NCBI GenBank assembly: GCA_040754295.1
Contig: JBFMCQ010000072.1
Span: 1 to 18,498 of the forward strand
DNA length: 18,498 nucleotides
From: Solimonas sp040754295
GTDB lineage: Bacteria; Pseudomonadota; Gammaproteobacteria; Nevskiales; Nevskiaceae
Direction: 5' to 3'
A program made the translations under genes and the position numbers. Shown in pieces: positions 1-8,378 of the stretch. The notes beneath the pieces are model-generated. The model ran no database searches, was not told the DNA's origin, and saw only the letters and a list, made by a program, of their open reading frames with translations. Position 1 is the first letter of the stretch. Each line of letters opens with the position of its first letter.

Positions 1-65
1 ACCCGCGCGGCCGCGCGCGGCCGCATGGATTCGAGCCCCACTCCGATTCGATTCACACTGTTCAC
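1..65 (-). CDS. Possible 5' end of a leftward gene (partial, runs off the window)
   Basis: On the minus strand a GTG at 65-63 is preceded, after a 5-base spacer, by the good Shine-Dalgarno AAGGGGAG (71-78). The frame stays open for 21 codons to the window edge and starts MNSVNRIGVG, with several arginines later. I do not recognise the protein. The position, immediately beyond a terminated sigma/FecR pair in the same orientation, is where FecI/FecR-type systems usually carry their TonB-dependent receptor, and a short basic N-terminus would suit a signal peptide. That identity is inference only; 21 codons cannot prove a gene. Confidence 0.35.
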   Translation of the reverse strand, partial: MNSVNRIGVGLESMRPRAAAR

Positions 66-261
66 GATAGCTCCCCTTCAGCGACTCCCGATACGATCGC
101 GCGCGCCCACCAAGGCCAGTGCCGCGCGGACAGCTCTCCATAAACGATCGAGAAAAAGGGAACGGAAACAGAGAAGTAATAAAACTCAAAACGCACGTCT
201 TTGGTGCGGGCGGTGCTTGCGTTGGTGCAGGGCGCGCGTGACCGCACCGCTGCGGTACAAA
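66..261. other. Gene-free leader between the fecR terminator and the left-edge gene
   Basis: I see no credible protein or RNA gene here. The stretch around 150-200 is clearly A/T-richer than its surroundings, as expected of a promoter region for the leftward gene at 65. I could not fix a convincing -35/-10 pair or a FecI-type promoter by eye. The Shine-Dalgarno for the left-edge gene is at 71-78. Confidence 0.4.
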
Positions 262-293
262 AAAAACGGCGGCCGAAAATGGCCGCCGTTTTT
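262..293 (-). terminator. Strong intrinsic terminator after the fecR homologue
   Basis: A perfect inverted repeat pairs 262-274 with 281-293 (core ACGGCGGCC / GGCCGCCGT, 13 bp including flanking A-T pairs) around a 6-base loop. On the minus strand the stem runs into a stretch of eight T (rc of 259-266), the layout of a Rho-independent terminator 23 bases beyond the fecR stop. The plus-strand side also ends in five T, so it could work in both directions. Confidence 0.87.
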
Positions 294-316
294 GCTTGAC
301 GGAAGACAGGCCGATG

Positions 317-1411
317 TCAAGGTCGCGGCTCGGCGCGCGTGCTGCGCGCGCGGTCGCGGCGGTATAGCGCGACGCGTCCCTGCGCGTCGCGCTGCGCGTG
401 AACCGGGAAGACCTTCTCGATCGCCACGAGCCACTCGGCCTCGCGGCCCTGCAGAATGGTGCCGGTGTAGCGCAGCTTGCCGAGCGAGGCGTCGGCGATC
501 ACGACTTCCTCGCGCGTGTAGCGGTTGAGGTTGGCGACGACCACCGCGAGATCCTCGTCGACGAAGCGCAACCTGCCCTGGCGCCAGGCGGTGGCCGCGG
601 CGGGGTCGGCGGGTCGCACGCGCAGGCCCTGCCCGGCGTCGGCGACGACGAGCTGACCCGCGGCGACGCGGATGGCGCCGTCGTTGGGCAGCCGCGTCTG
701 CGCGGCCGAGGCGGCGAGTGCGGCGCCGTCCTCGACGTCGACCGCGCCGTCGGTGACGACGAGCTCGATGCGCGCACCGGTCTTGCGGATGTTGAACGCC
801 GTGCCGACGGCGATGACCCTGAGGCGGCCGACGTGCACGACGAATGGGCGGTGCGCGTTGTGCGCGACCTCGAAATAGGCCTCGCCGTCGGCCAGCTGCA
901 GATCGCGCACGTCAGCGGAATAGGCGACGTGGAGGCGCGTCGCGGCGCCGAGCGCGACGCGCGATCCATCGCTGAGTTCAAGATCGCGGCTCTGCGCGCG
1001 CGCCGTCGCATACACCGCGTTCTGCGTGAGCCGCGCGGTCTGCGCGGCCGAGAGATAAAAGCCGAGGCTGACCGTCGCCACGAGCATCGCCGCGAGCGCG
1101 AGGCTGCGCAGCAGCCCCAGGCGACGCCACCCGCGCCGGGGCGCGGCGGGCAGGAGCCCGGGTATCACCTCGCCCTCGAGCAGCTCGCGCGCCAGGCTCG
1201 CGCGCGTGCGCGCGTCGAGCGTATCGAAGCGGCCGCCGAGCGTCTCGATCTTTTCAAAGGCCGCGAGATTCGCCGGATCGCGCTGGCACCAGGCCAGCCA
1301 CTCGCTGATCTCGTCGGCGCGCAGGTCTTCCTCGCGCAGGCGCTGCCACCACAGCGCCGCCTGCTCGAGTTGCACCGTATCCGGGCTGACCGTGTTCGCC
1401 GTCGGGTTCAT
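317..1411 (-). CDS. FecR family anti-sigma factor / transmembrane sensor
   Basis: This 364-residue protein fits the FecR family, inner-membrane regulators that carry a signal from a TonB-dependent receptor to an ECF sigma factor. Residues ~13-65 resemble the cytoplasmic N-terminal FecR domain (tryptophans at 21-22, SEWLAWCQRDP at 36-46, then AAFEKIETL). One membrane segment lies at ~101-120. The periplasmic FecR core follows (DGSRVALGAATRL near 148-160, DGEAYFEVAH near 175-184). The C-terminal stretch (LRYTGTI, then EAEWLVAIE) resembles the STN-like end domain. The ATG at 1411 has AGGAG 7 bases upstream. It lies 120 bases downstream of the sigma gene in the same direction, the usual fecI-fecR order, and is closed by the terminator at 262-293. 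Family assignment is firm; the signal sensed is unknown. Confidence 0.9.
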   Translation of the reverse strand: MNPTANTVSPDTVQLEQAALWWQRLREEDLRADEISEWLAWCQRDPANLAAFEKIETLGGRFDTLDARTRASLARELLEGEVIPGLLPAAPRRGWRRLGLLRSLALAAMLVATVSLGFYLSAAQTARLTQNAVYATARAQSRDLELSDGSRVALGAATRLHVAYSADVRDLQLADGEAYFEVAHNAHRPFVVHVGRLRVIAVGTAFNIRKTGARIELVVTDGAVDVEDGAALAASAAQTRLPNDGAIRVAAGQLVVADAGQGLRVRPADPAAATAWRQGRLRFVDEDLAVVVANLNRYTREEVVIADASLGKLRYTGTILQGREAEWLVAIEKVFPVHAQRDAQGRVALYRRDRARSTRAEPRP

Positions 1412-1531
1412 TGGCCGCTCCTGCCGCGGCCATTATCCGGGATTCCCCGCACAGGCAGCCAGGCGGCACAGCCGCCCATCAGCGCTGCCGGCGGCATCCT
1501 GTCGGTCAATCGCCTTGGCTTGCGCGTGCTG

Positions 1532-2131
1532 CTAGGCGCGGCGCTCGGATTCATCCAGGCGCTGCCGGCACGCGGCCATCGCGCGCGCGACGTAGTGACG
1601 GATCATGCGGTCGCTGAGGTTCATCCGCGCAGCGATCTCCTTCACGCTGTGGCCCGCGAGTACATGCAGCGTAAACGCGCGACGGCATTTTTCCGGAAGT
1701 TCGCGCAGCGCGGCCTTGATGATGGCGAGCTCCTCCTGTGCGATCGCGGCGCGGTCCGGGCCCGGTCGGGCCAGTAGATCCTCGAAGAAATCCTGCGGTG
1801 AGTTACGCTCGCGCACCTGGCGCTGGCGGATGCGGTCGATCGCGAGATTGCCGGCGATCGCAAAGAGGTGCGCGCGCAAAAAACTCACGGCGCAGCCTTG
1901 GTCGAGCTGCAGGAGGCGGACGTAAGCCTCCTGCGCGACGTCCTGCGCCTCGGCCTCCGACTGCAGGCGCGCGACCAGAAAGCCGATCAGCGCGCGGTTG
2001 TGTTCCTGGAACAGGCGGCGCACCAATTCCGAACGCGCGCAGGCGTCGAGCGGCCTGCCCGGCGATGGATCGTCCGCCCTGCTCTGGGCCGGTGCCTGGG
2101 ATTGCCCTGAGTTTTTCGCCACTGCCAGCAT
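1532..2131 (-). CDS. ECF (FecI-type) RNA polymerase sigma factor
   Basis: This is a 199-residue extracytoplasmic-function sigma factor. Sigma region 2 spans ~39-95 and includes AQDVAQEAYVRLLQL (region 2.2) and AGNLAIDRIRQR (2.3/2.4, -10 recognition). Sigma region 4 spans ~131-185, with the helix-turn-helix SVKEIAARMNLSDRMIRHYV at ~152-171. The length is normal for the family. I chose the ATG at 2131 because the same frame upstream runs into the end of the TPR gene and reads as low-complexity arginine/serine; the Shine-Dalgarno (GAAGG) is weak, so the exact start is uncertain by a few codons. The fecR homologue follows directly, so FecR probably controls this sigma factor. The expected target is a TonB-dependent receptor gene, possibly the one starting at position 65. 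Confidence 0.9.
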   Translation of the reverse strand: MLAVAKNSGQSQAPAQSRADDPSPGRPLDACARSELVRRLFQEHNRALIGFLVARLQSEAEAQDVAQEAYVRLLQLDQGCAVSFLRAHLFAIAGNLAIDRIRQRQVRERNSPQDFFEDLLARPGPDRAAIAQEELAIIKAALRELPEKCRRAFTLHVLAGHSVKEIAARMNLSDRMIRHYVARAMAACRQRLDESERRA

Positions 2132-2225
2132 CCGCGATGCCCTTCGACTCCGGTGTCGTGAAGGCCGCGTTGCAAGAAGAGGGCCATTTGATGACAGGGT
2201 TTCCGGAATGCGCGGCTCGCGCGTT

Positions 2226-2242
2226 ACAACGATCAAGGTTGT
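2226..2242. promoter_or_regulatory. Small palindrome upstream of the sigma gene
   Basis: ACAAC-N7-GTTGT is a perfect 5+5 inverted repeat about 95 bases upstream of the sigma-factor ATG, in the 286-base gap (2132-2417) that otherwise holds no gene. It could be an operator, but it does not match a Fur box and I cannot name a binding protein. Confidence 0.2.
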
Positions 2243-2377
2243 TGCGTAAGTGCTCGAAGCGATCGCTCGGCCGCGCTGCCGAAAACGGCTGCGACGCGCC
2301 GGCCGATCGCGAGCGCGGTTCTGGTCCAGAAGTATCGGGGCGACTTCTACGTCCGCAGCTTCGCCTGTTGATACGCG

Positions 2378-2413
2378 GAAGCCGGGCGTTTCCACGCGTC
2401 TGCGCCCGGCTTC
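2378..2413 (-). terminator. Hairpin just after the TPR gene, possible terminator
   Basis: GAAGCCGGGCG (2378-2388) and CGCCCGGCTTC (2403-2413) form a perfect 11-bp stem around a 14-base loop, starting 4 bases past the TPR stop codon. No T-run follows on the minus strand, so it is not a classic intrinsic terminator. It may protect the 3' end of the tonB operon mRNA or give partial termination before the sigma gene. Confidence 0.4.
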
Positions 2414-2417
2414 GAGC

Positions 2418-3638
2418 TCAGCTACGCGCCTGCAGCAGCCACAGCCGCGCCAGATCGGCCGAGCCGTCGCTGCCCTTGACGCCGGAGAAGGTCTCGACCG
2501 CTTCGTCTTTCCTGCCGGCGACGAGCTGCGCATAGCCCAGCTGCAGCTTGGCCTGATCGGCGCGTTTGAGGCCGCCCTTGGCGATGCCCTGCCGGATCAG
2601 CGCGATGCCCTTCTCGTAGTCGCCGTAGCCGACGTAGTTCATGCCGGTGGCGACGAGCGCATCGCCGCCGGCCTGGGCCGCCGCCGCCTGCTCGCCTTCG
2701 GCCAGCGTGGGCTTGTCCTCGGCGATTTTCCTGGCCACCAGATCGGCCAGACGCTTGTGGCGGTCGACCTCCTGCGGCGTGCCGGTGCCGAGCAGCTTCT
2801 TTTCGTAGCCCTGCTTGACCACGGCCTCGGCCTCGCCGGGCAGGCCGGCCTGCAGCGCGAGCTGCGCGGCCTCCATGTAATCGGCCGCGGTCCTGAGCGT
2901 GCCGGTGTGCAGGCGCAGGCGGTAGACGTCGAGGGCGAGCTTGTCGGAGAAGCCCGGCTTGTTGACGGTGCGCGTCAGCAGGTCGAGCCAGTAGCTCTCC
3001 TGCGGGTGGTAGCGCACCAGCTTCTCGAGCGCGGCGACGTAGCCGGCCGTGTCGTTCTGCTTGAGCGCGCAGCTGGCCAGCAGCTGCAGCTGGGTCTCGG
3101 TCGGCGTCTGGCCGGCCTTTTCCATCTGCGACAGCTGGGCGTTGAGCACCTTCTGCGCGCCGGCGAAATCGTTCGACAGGTACAGCGCCTGCGGCAGCAG
3201 GCCGAGCGTCTTGGGGTCGCTGCCGCCGGCGGCCTGGTACTGCTGGATCGTGTCGGCGGCCTTGTCGTATTTCTTGGCCGCGTAGGCGAGCTTGGCCAGT
3301 GCGTCGAGGACTTGCAGCTTCTCGGCCGCCGGGAACTCCGGCGAGGCCAGCGCGGTTTCGTAGGCGCTGACGGCGGCGGCGTAGTCGCCGGCACCCTGCG
3401 CCGCTGCGGCGCGCAGGCGCGCGACCAGGTAGCTTTCGTAGGCGCTCAGTCCGCCCACCTTCTCGGCCTGCGCAATCCTGGCCAGCGCGTCCTTGTACTG
3501 CCGGGACTGCAGGGCCTGCTGCGCCGCCTGCAGCGGCTCGCCGACTTCCGGCCGCACCGACGGCGCGGCGACGGCCTGTGCGCCCGCCAGCCACAAGGCG
3601 GCAGCGATCAGGAGCTTCTTCGGGCTTGTCTTGGTCAT
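2418..3638 (-). CDS. Secreted tetratricopeptide-repeat protein of the TonB/ExbBD operon
   Basis: This 406-residue protein has an N-terminal signal peptide (MTKTSPKKLLIAAALWLAGA, probable cleavage near AVAA, residue ~25). The rest is alanine-rich helical repeats of TPR type, for example the pairs around QALQSRQYKDALARIAQAEK and GDYAAAVSAYETALASPEF, with further repeats near the C-terminus (YGDYEKGIALIRQGIAKGG). It begins 14 bases after the second exbD stop, so it is translated with that operon. TPR proteins are known partners of some TonB-ExbB-ExbD systems and are thought to act in the periplasm, between the energising complex and outer-membrane receptors. The exact role here is inference. The start has only a weak ribosome site (CAAG), consistent with translational coupling. 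Confidence 0.88.
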   Translation of the reverse strand: MTKTSPKKLLIAAALWLAGAQAVAAPSVRPEVGEPLQAAQQALQSRQYKDALARIAQAEKVGGLSAYESYLVARLRAAAAQGAGDYAAAVSAYETALASPEFPAAEKLQVLDALAKLAYAAKKYDKAADTIQQYQAAGGSDPKTLGLLPQALYLSNDFAGAQKVLNAQLSQMEKAGQTPTETQLQLLASCALKQNDTAGYVAALEKLVRYHPQESYWLDLLTRTVNKPGFSDKLALDVYRLRLHTGTLRTAADYMEAAQLALQAGLPGEAEAVVKQGYEKKLLGTGTPQEVDRHKRLADLVARKIAEDKPTLAEGEQAAAAQAGGDALVATGMNYVGYGDYEKGIALIRQGIAKGGLKRADQAKLQLGYAQLVAGRKDEAVETFSGVKGSDGSADLARLWLLQARS

Positions 3639-3652
3639 CTTGAATGACTTGC

Positions 3653-4090
3653 TTACTGCAGGAACTGCTCGTTGCCGACCATGCCGATCTTGGTGACGCC
3701 GTTGCGCTGCGCGGCGGCGAGCACGTGGGCGACGTGCTTGTACTCGACCAGCTTGTTCGGGCGGATGTGGAATTCGGGCTGGTTGTCGCCCAGCCGCGCG
3801 GCGCGGCGGAACTGCCCTTCCAGCGTCGCCGAGTCCAGGGGCGTGCCGTCCCAGAGCACGGTGCCGTCGAAGTCGATCTCGATGCGAACGATGGTCGGCT
3901 CGACCGGGTTTTCCGGCGGCGGGGCATCCGCCTGCGGCATGTCCAGCTTCACCGCGTGCGTCTGGATCGGGATGGTGATGATCAGCATGATCAGCAGCAC
4001 CAGCATCACGTCGATCAGCGGCGTGGTGTTGATGTCGATGACGACGTCCGGATCACTGCTGCCGGCGCCGGGGCCTACGGTCATACCCAT
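3653..4090 (-). CDS. exbD: ExbD/TolR family biopolymer transport protein (second copy)
   Basis: This 145-residue protein has the ExbD plan: a short cytoplasmic N-terminus, one membrane helix (~23-44, TTPLIDVMLVLLIMLIITIP) with the conserved proton-pathway aspartate at position 27, and a periplasmic C-terminal domain. The frame is open further upstream (to 4129), but the ATG at 4090 has AGGAG with a 6-base spacer, so I place the start there. It is the second of two tandem exbD genes, 67 bases after the first and 14 before the TPR gene. The C-terminal domain differs strongly from the first copy (PNKLVEYKHVAHVLAAAQRN), so the pair is an old duplication and not a recent one. The partner in the membrane is ExbB. 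Confidence 0.93.
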   Translation of the reverse strand: MGMTVGPGAGSSDPDVVIDINTTPLIDVMLVLLIMLIITIPIQTHAVKLDMPQADAPPPENPVEPTIVRIEIDFDGTVLWDGTPLDSATLEGQFRRAARLGDNQPEFHIRPNKLVEYKHVAHVLAAAQRNGVTKIGMVGNEQFLQ

Positions 4091-4157
4091 TGCACACTCC
4101 TGTTGGCGCCCTTCGGGGCATCGTCTCACGCAAGCGCGAGGGCACTGGTTTTCAGCT

Positions 4158-4583
4158 TCAGCCCCTGGGCGGCGGCTCGGTGATGAAGCCGACCTTGGCG
4201 ATGCCGGCGCGCTGGCAGGTGACGATCACCTCGCCCACCGACTGGTAGCGCGTGTCCTGGTCGCCTCGGATGTGCACTTCCGGCTGCGGGACTTTCACGG
4301 CTTCGAGCTTGAGCTTTTCCAGCAGGGCGTTGAGGTCGGGGACCTGCTGGATGCCCCAGTACACCTGGCCTTCCTTGTCCACCGAGATGACGATGTTCTC
4401 GGGTTTGGTTTGCAAGGCCTGGTTGCGTTCGTTGGGCAGCTCGACCGGTACCGTCTGCGTCACCACCGGGATGGTGATCAGGAAGATGATCAGCAGTACC
4501 AGCATTACGTCCACCAGCGGCGTGGTGTTGATGGCGGAGACGACCTCGTCTTCGCCGCCTTCGGTTCCTATCTGCATGGCCAT
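4158..4583 (-). CDS. exbD: ExbD/TolR family biopolymer transport protein (first copy)
   Basis: This 141-residue protein has the motif INTTPLVDVMLVLLIIFLIT at 18-37, with the key aspartate at residue 25, the same position as in well-studied ExbD. The periplasmic domain follows (ENIVISVDKEGQVYWG, then PEVHIRGDQDTRYQSVGEV). The ATG at 4583 has GGAG 7 bases upstream; a second in-frame ATG two codons later is less well placed. It follows exbB by 67 bases. With ExbB it forms the inner-membrane proton channel that drives TonB. Confidence 0.94.
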   Translation of the reverse strand: MAMQIGTEGGEDEVVSAINTTPLVDVMLVLLIIFLITIPVVTQTVPVELPNERNQALQTKPENIVISVDKEGQVYWGIQQVPDLNALLEKLKLEAVKVPQPEVHIRGDQDTRYQSVGEVIVTCQRAGIAKVGFITEPPPRG

Positions 4584-4650
4584 ATGCGTTCTCCGTGACG
4601 CGCAGCGCGCTCCTGCAACGGACCTCGTCGAAGCGCGCCCTGGGGGGAAT

Positions 4651-5511
<861 letters not shown>

Positions 5512-5537
5512 TCCACTTTCTCCAGAAATTCGTTGGA

Positions 5538-6161
5538 TCAGTCCTGCTGTTTGAACGTGTACTTGATCTTCGCCCAGCCGGGTTCCGGCTTGCCGTCGAC
5601 GGTGCCCGGCTCGAAGCGGCAGCGTGACAGCGCCTGCTGCGCGGCCTTGTCCAGGCGCGCGTAGCCGCTGCTCTGCTCGATGCGGCTTTCGGTGACCTTG
5701 CCGTCGATGCCCACCAGCAGCGCCAACAGCACGGTGCCGGCTTCGCCCAGGCGTTCGGAGACCGGCGGATAGTCCGGCTCGCGGCAGGCCTTGGCCTTGA
5801 CCACGGGCGGCACCCGCACGGCCGGCCTGGGCGCCACCGGCGGTGGGGCGGGCGGCGGCTCGGTGGTGGTGGTGATTGTGTTGGTCGGGGGCGCGGGACG
5901 CTGCGCGATGGTGATTTCCGGCGGCGGAATGAAGGGCGGCGGCGGCGTATCGAATTCCGGCGGCGGCGGCGGCGGCGGCGGCGGTTCCTCCTGCTGGCCC
6001 ACCTCTTCCAGAATCTTCGTCTCGATCGGCGCCGGCAGCACTTCGATCGCCTTGCGCGCCAGACCCGACACCAGCGCCCAGACGACCAGGGCGTGAAACG
6101 TCATCACGCCGGCAATACCTGCCAACCGCCGCGTCGGGTCAGGACGCTGACCGAACTCCAT
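5538..6161 (-). CDS. tonB: TonB family energy transducer
   Basis: This 207-residue TonB has a single N-terminal membrane anchor (~17-35) with a histidine at residue 23, comparable to the functional histidine in the TonB anchor. A long periplasm-spanning spacer rich in proline follows (nine prolines at 60-68, more at 73-82 and 102-112), then a C-terminal TonB domain from ~121 (REPDYPPVSERLGEAGTV, GIDGKVTESRIEQSSG, ALSRCRFEPG). Two cysteines (126 and 181) bracket that domain and could form a disulfide. The ATG at 6161 has AGGAG with a 6-base spacer. It is the first gene of a five-gene operon (tonB-exbB-exbD-exbD-TPR). TonB carries energy from ExbB/ExbD to outer-membrane receptors for iron complexes and other nutrients. 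Confidence 0.94.
   Translation of the reverse strand: MEFGQRPDPTRRLAGIAGVMTFHALVVWALVSGLARKAIEVLPAPIETKILEEVGQQEEPPPPPPPPPEFDTPPPPFIPPPEITIAQRPAPPTNTITTTTEPPPAPPPVAPRPAVRVPPVVKAKACREPDYPPVSERLGEAGTVLLALLVGIDGKVTESRIEQSSGYARLDKAAQQALSRCRFEPGTVDGKPEPGWAKIKYTFKQQD
5958..5984. repeat. (CGG)9 trinucleotide run inside tonB
   Basis: Nine perfect CGG units on the plus strand read as consecutive CCG proline codons of tonB on the minus strand. Slippage would change the length of the polyproline spacer by whole residues without breaking the frame. Confidence 0.9.
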
Positions 6162-6680
6162 GTCGTCTCCTGCTCATCGTAAGAAGACCAACGCCCAAGG
6201 TTTCGATCCGGGCGAAGCTTCGTGACGTCGGCACCGGCTTCGACCCGCTGCGGTCAGCCCCGAAATCGATGGCTTCCCGTAGAACGATACGAACGGGCCG
6301 GCCCGCTCAAGGCACCACGCCAGCCGCTCCTTCCCGGCGAGAAACTGCTCCGGGCGCGTCGGCTTCTCGCATCGGGCTGGTTCGGCTTCGGAGAATCAGC
6401 TGTTGCTCGATCATCGGGGTGCCTGCAAGCGAGTCCTGTCGGCACGTTCTCGTTAGCACACGGCGTGCCAAATTCCTCGAGCCGTAGGGGCTGCCGAGTA
6501 GCGCTTGTACCGCCCGCCCGTGAGATCCGATCCGAGCACGCACGCGGAGATGGCGGTGAACTCCGCGGATCACGAGGGGGCTACGCCCACGCTCGGACGG
6601 CTGCCCTACGCGGAGAACGTGGAGCAGCAGGCCGCGCGATGCGGTGAGTCGCAGGCGAACCGCGTCGCGGCGAGGTGTCG
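6162..6680. other. 519-bp gene-free region between recN and tonB
   Basis: I see no recognisable protein in any frame: the open frames here read as arginine/proline-rich low-complexity sequence with no good ribosome site. I see no tRNA and no Fur-like box. It must hold the promoter of the tonB operon and the end of the recN transcript. By eye the best minus-strand pair is a -35-like TTGAGC (6305-6310, complement) and a TATCGT (6284-6289, complement), but their 15-base spacing is short. Small symmetric elements include the palindrome CGAAGCTTCG at 6213-6222 and a GGCACG/CGTGCC pair at 6441-6446 and 6464-6469. None is convincing alone. Confidence 0.5.
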
Positions 6681-8363
6681 CTACACCGCCCCCGCGCGCT
6701 GCAGCAGATCCTTCGCATGCGCCACGGCGGCGCTCGACACCTCCACGCCGCCCTGCATGCGCGCCAGCTCCTCGACGCGCGCCTCGTCGGAGAGCGCCTG
6801 CACCTGCGTATACGTCTGCCCGCCGCCGACGCTCTTGCGGATGCCGTAGTGACGATGCCCCTGCGCCGCGACCTGCGCGAGGTGCGTGACGCACAGCACC
6901 TGGCGCTCCTTGCCCAGCGCACGCAGCCGCTGGCCGACGATCTCGGCGACGGCGCCGCTGATGCCGGCGTCGACTTCGTCGAAGATCATCGTCGGCGGGC
7001 CGCCGCGCTGCAGGCCGGTGACCTGGATCGCGAGCGAGATACGTGACAGCTCGCCGCCGGACGCGACTTTCGCAAGCGGTCGTGGCGCCTGCCCCGGGTT
7101 GGCGGTGAAGTCGAAGCGCACGACGTCGGTGCCCTGCACGCTGACCGGCGCGGCGGCGTCGCTGTCGACGGCGACCGCGAGCTGTGCGCTGGGCATGCCC
7201 AGCGTGCGCACGATCGCCGTCACCCCCTCGCTGAAGCGCTGTGCCGCCTCGCGGCGTGCCGTGCTCAGTGCAGCGGCCGCCTCGCGGTAGCGTTCCAGCG
7301 CGGCTGCGCGCTCGTGCTCCAGTGCAGCCAGACGCTCGGACGCGTGCTCCAGCAGCTCGAGCTGCGCGCGCAGCGCGGCGTGGTGCGCCGCGAGCGCGTC
7401 CGGGCGCACGCGGTGCTTGCGCGCCAGATCGTGGATCGCCTCGAGCCGGCGCTCGACCTCGGCCAGGCGCGACGGGTCGAGGTCGAGATGCTCGAGCACG
7501 CGGCGGATGGTCTCGGCGGCGTCTTGCACCTGTGCCTGCGCACTGCCGATCGCTTCGGCGGCGTTGCGGAACTCCGCGTGCAGCGGCACCAGTCCGTCGA
7601 CGAGGGCTGCGACCCGACTGAGCTGGTCGTAGACGCTGTCGTCGCCGCCGTAGAGGTGCTCCTGGGCCTGGCCGCCGTCCTGCAGCAGCTGTCCGGATGC
7701 AGCCAGGCGGCGATGATCGGCCTCCAGCTGTTCCAGCTCGCCGTCGCCGAGCTTCAGCGCGTCGAGCTCGTCGACCTGGAAGCGCAGCAGCCCTGTCTGC
7801 GCCGGGTCACGGCCCGCGGCTGCGCGCAGTGCGTCGATCTCGCGCTCGACCTGCGCGACACCTGCGGCCGCCTCGGCGACCGCGGCCAGCTGCGTCCGAT
7901 GGCCGCCGTAGTCGTCGAGCAGCGCACGCTGCACGTCGGCGCGCAGCAGGGTCTGGCTTTCGGACTGGCCGAAGATCTCGATCAGGCGCTCCCCCAGCTC
8001 GCGCAGCTGTGCCGCCGTCACCGGCGCGCCGTTGACGAAAGCACGGCCGCGGCCGCTGGCCGGGACCACGCGGCGGATGACGACGCTCTCCGGGTGCTCG
8101 GGATCCTCGAGCGCGTGGTCGCGCAACCAGACCGCGGCAGCGGAATCGGCAGCCAGCTCGAACTCGGCGCTGACCTCGGCGCGCTCGGCACCGCTGCGCA
8201 CCAGACCGGTGTCGGCGCGCGTGCCGACGGCCAGGCCGATGGCGTCGATGAGGATCGACTTGCCGGCGCCGGTTTCACCGGTCAGCACGCTGAAACCGGG
8301 GCCGTACTCCAGGTCCAGCGCGTCGATCACCGCGAGATTGCGAATCGTGAGTGCTCTGAGCAT
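6681..8363 (-). CDS. recN: DNA repair protein RecN
   Basis: This 560-residue SMC-like ATPase acts in recombinational repair of double-strand breaks. It begins MLRALTIRNLAVIDALDLEY, the typical RecN N-terminus. The Walker A motif GETGAGKS is at 29-36. A long coiled-coil middle (~150-380) is rich in leucine, glutamate, alanine and arginine. The ABC signature SGGELS is at 435-440 and the Walker B region FDEVDAGISG at ~461-470, followed by CVTHLAQVAA. The length matches the family (about 550-560). The start has only a weak ribosome site; it begins 15 bases after the nadK stop, so the two are probably co-transcribed. No clear terminator was seen after its stop. Confidence 0.96.
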   Translation of the reverse strand: MLRALTIRNLAVIDALDLEYGPGFSVLTGETGAGKSILIDAIGLAVGTRADTGLVRSGAERAEVSAEFELAADSAAAVWLRDHALEDPEHPESVVIRRVVPASGRGRAFVNGAPVTAAQLRELGERLIEIFGQSESQTLLRADVQRALLDDYGGHRTQLAAVAEAAAGVAQVEREIDALRAAAGRDPAQTGLLRFQVDELDALKLGDGELEQLEADHRRLAASGQLLQDGGQAQEHLYGGDDSVYDQLSRVAALVDGLVPLHAEFRNAAEAIGSAQAQVQDAAETIRRVLEHLDLDPSRLAEVERRLEAIHDLARKHRVRPDALAAHHAALRAQLELLEHASERLAALEHERAAALERYREAAAALSTARREAAQRFSEGVTAIVRTLGMPSAQLAVAVDSDAAAPVSVQGTDVVRFDFTANPGQAPRPLAKVASGGELSRISLAIQVTGLQRGGPPTMIFDEVDAGISGAVAEIVGQRLRALGKERQVLCVTHLAQVAAQGHRHYGIRKSVGGGQTYTQVQALSDEARVEELARMQGGVEVSSAAVAHAKDLLQRAGAV

Positions 8364-8378
8364 GTTGCGCGCGCGGGC

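Noticed and set aside
25..50. TTCGAGCC-like stretch resembling a tRNA T-arm
   Set aside because: Flanking bases do not form a T-stem, and no acceptor, D or anticodon arm can be built around it.
398..1777. 459-codon plus-strand frame opposite the fecR homologue
   Set aside because: Antisense shadow over two genes with clear FecR and sigma-factor motifs.
2140..2400. Plus-strand frame starting MPFDSGVV in the gap before the sigma gene
   Set aside because: No ribosome site, many rare-type codons, no recognisable family, and it continues antisense into the TPR gene.
5958..5984. The CGG run as a phase-variation switch
   Set aside because: Units are three bases, so slippage alters proline number but cannot turn the gene off.
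6450..6475. TTAGCACAC...GTGCCAA resembling half of a CIRCE operator
   Set aside because: The inverted half and the 9-base spacing of CIRCE are not there, and the flanking genes are not chaperones.
6222..6647. 141-codon plus-strand frame in the tonB-recN gap
   Set aside because: Arginine/alanine-rich with no motif and no Shine-Dalgarno; codon use does not look like the neighbours.
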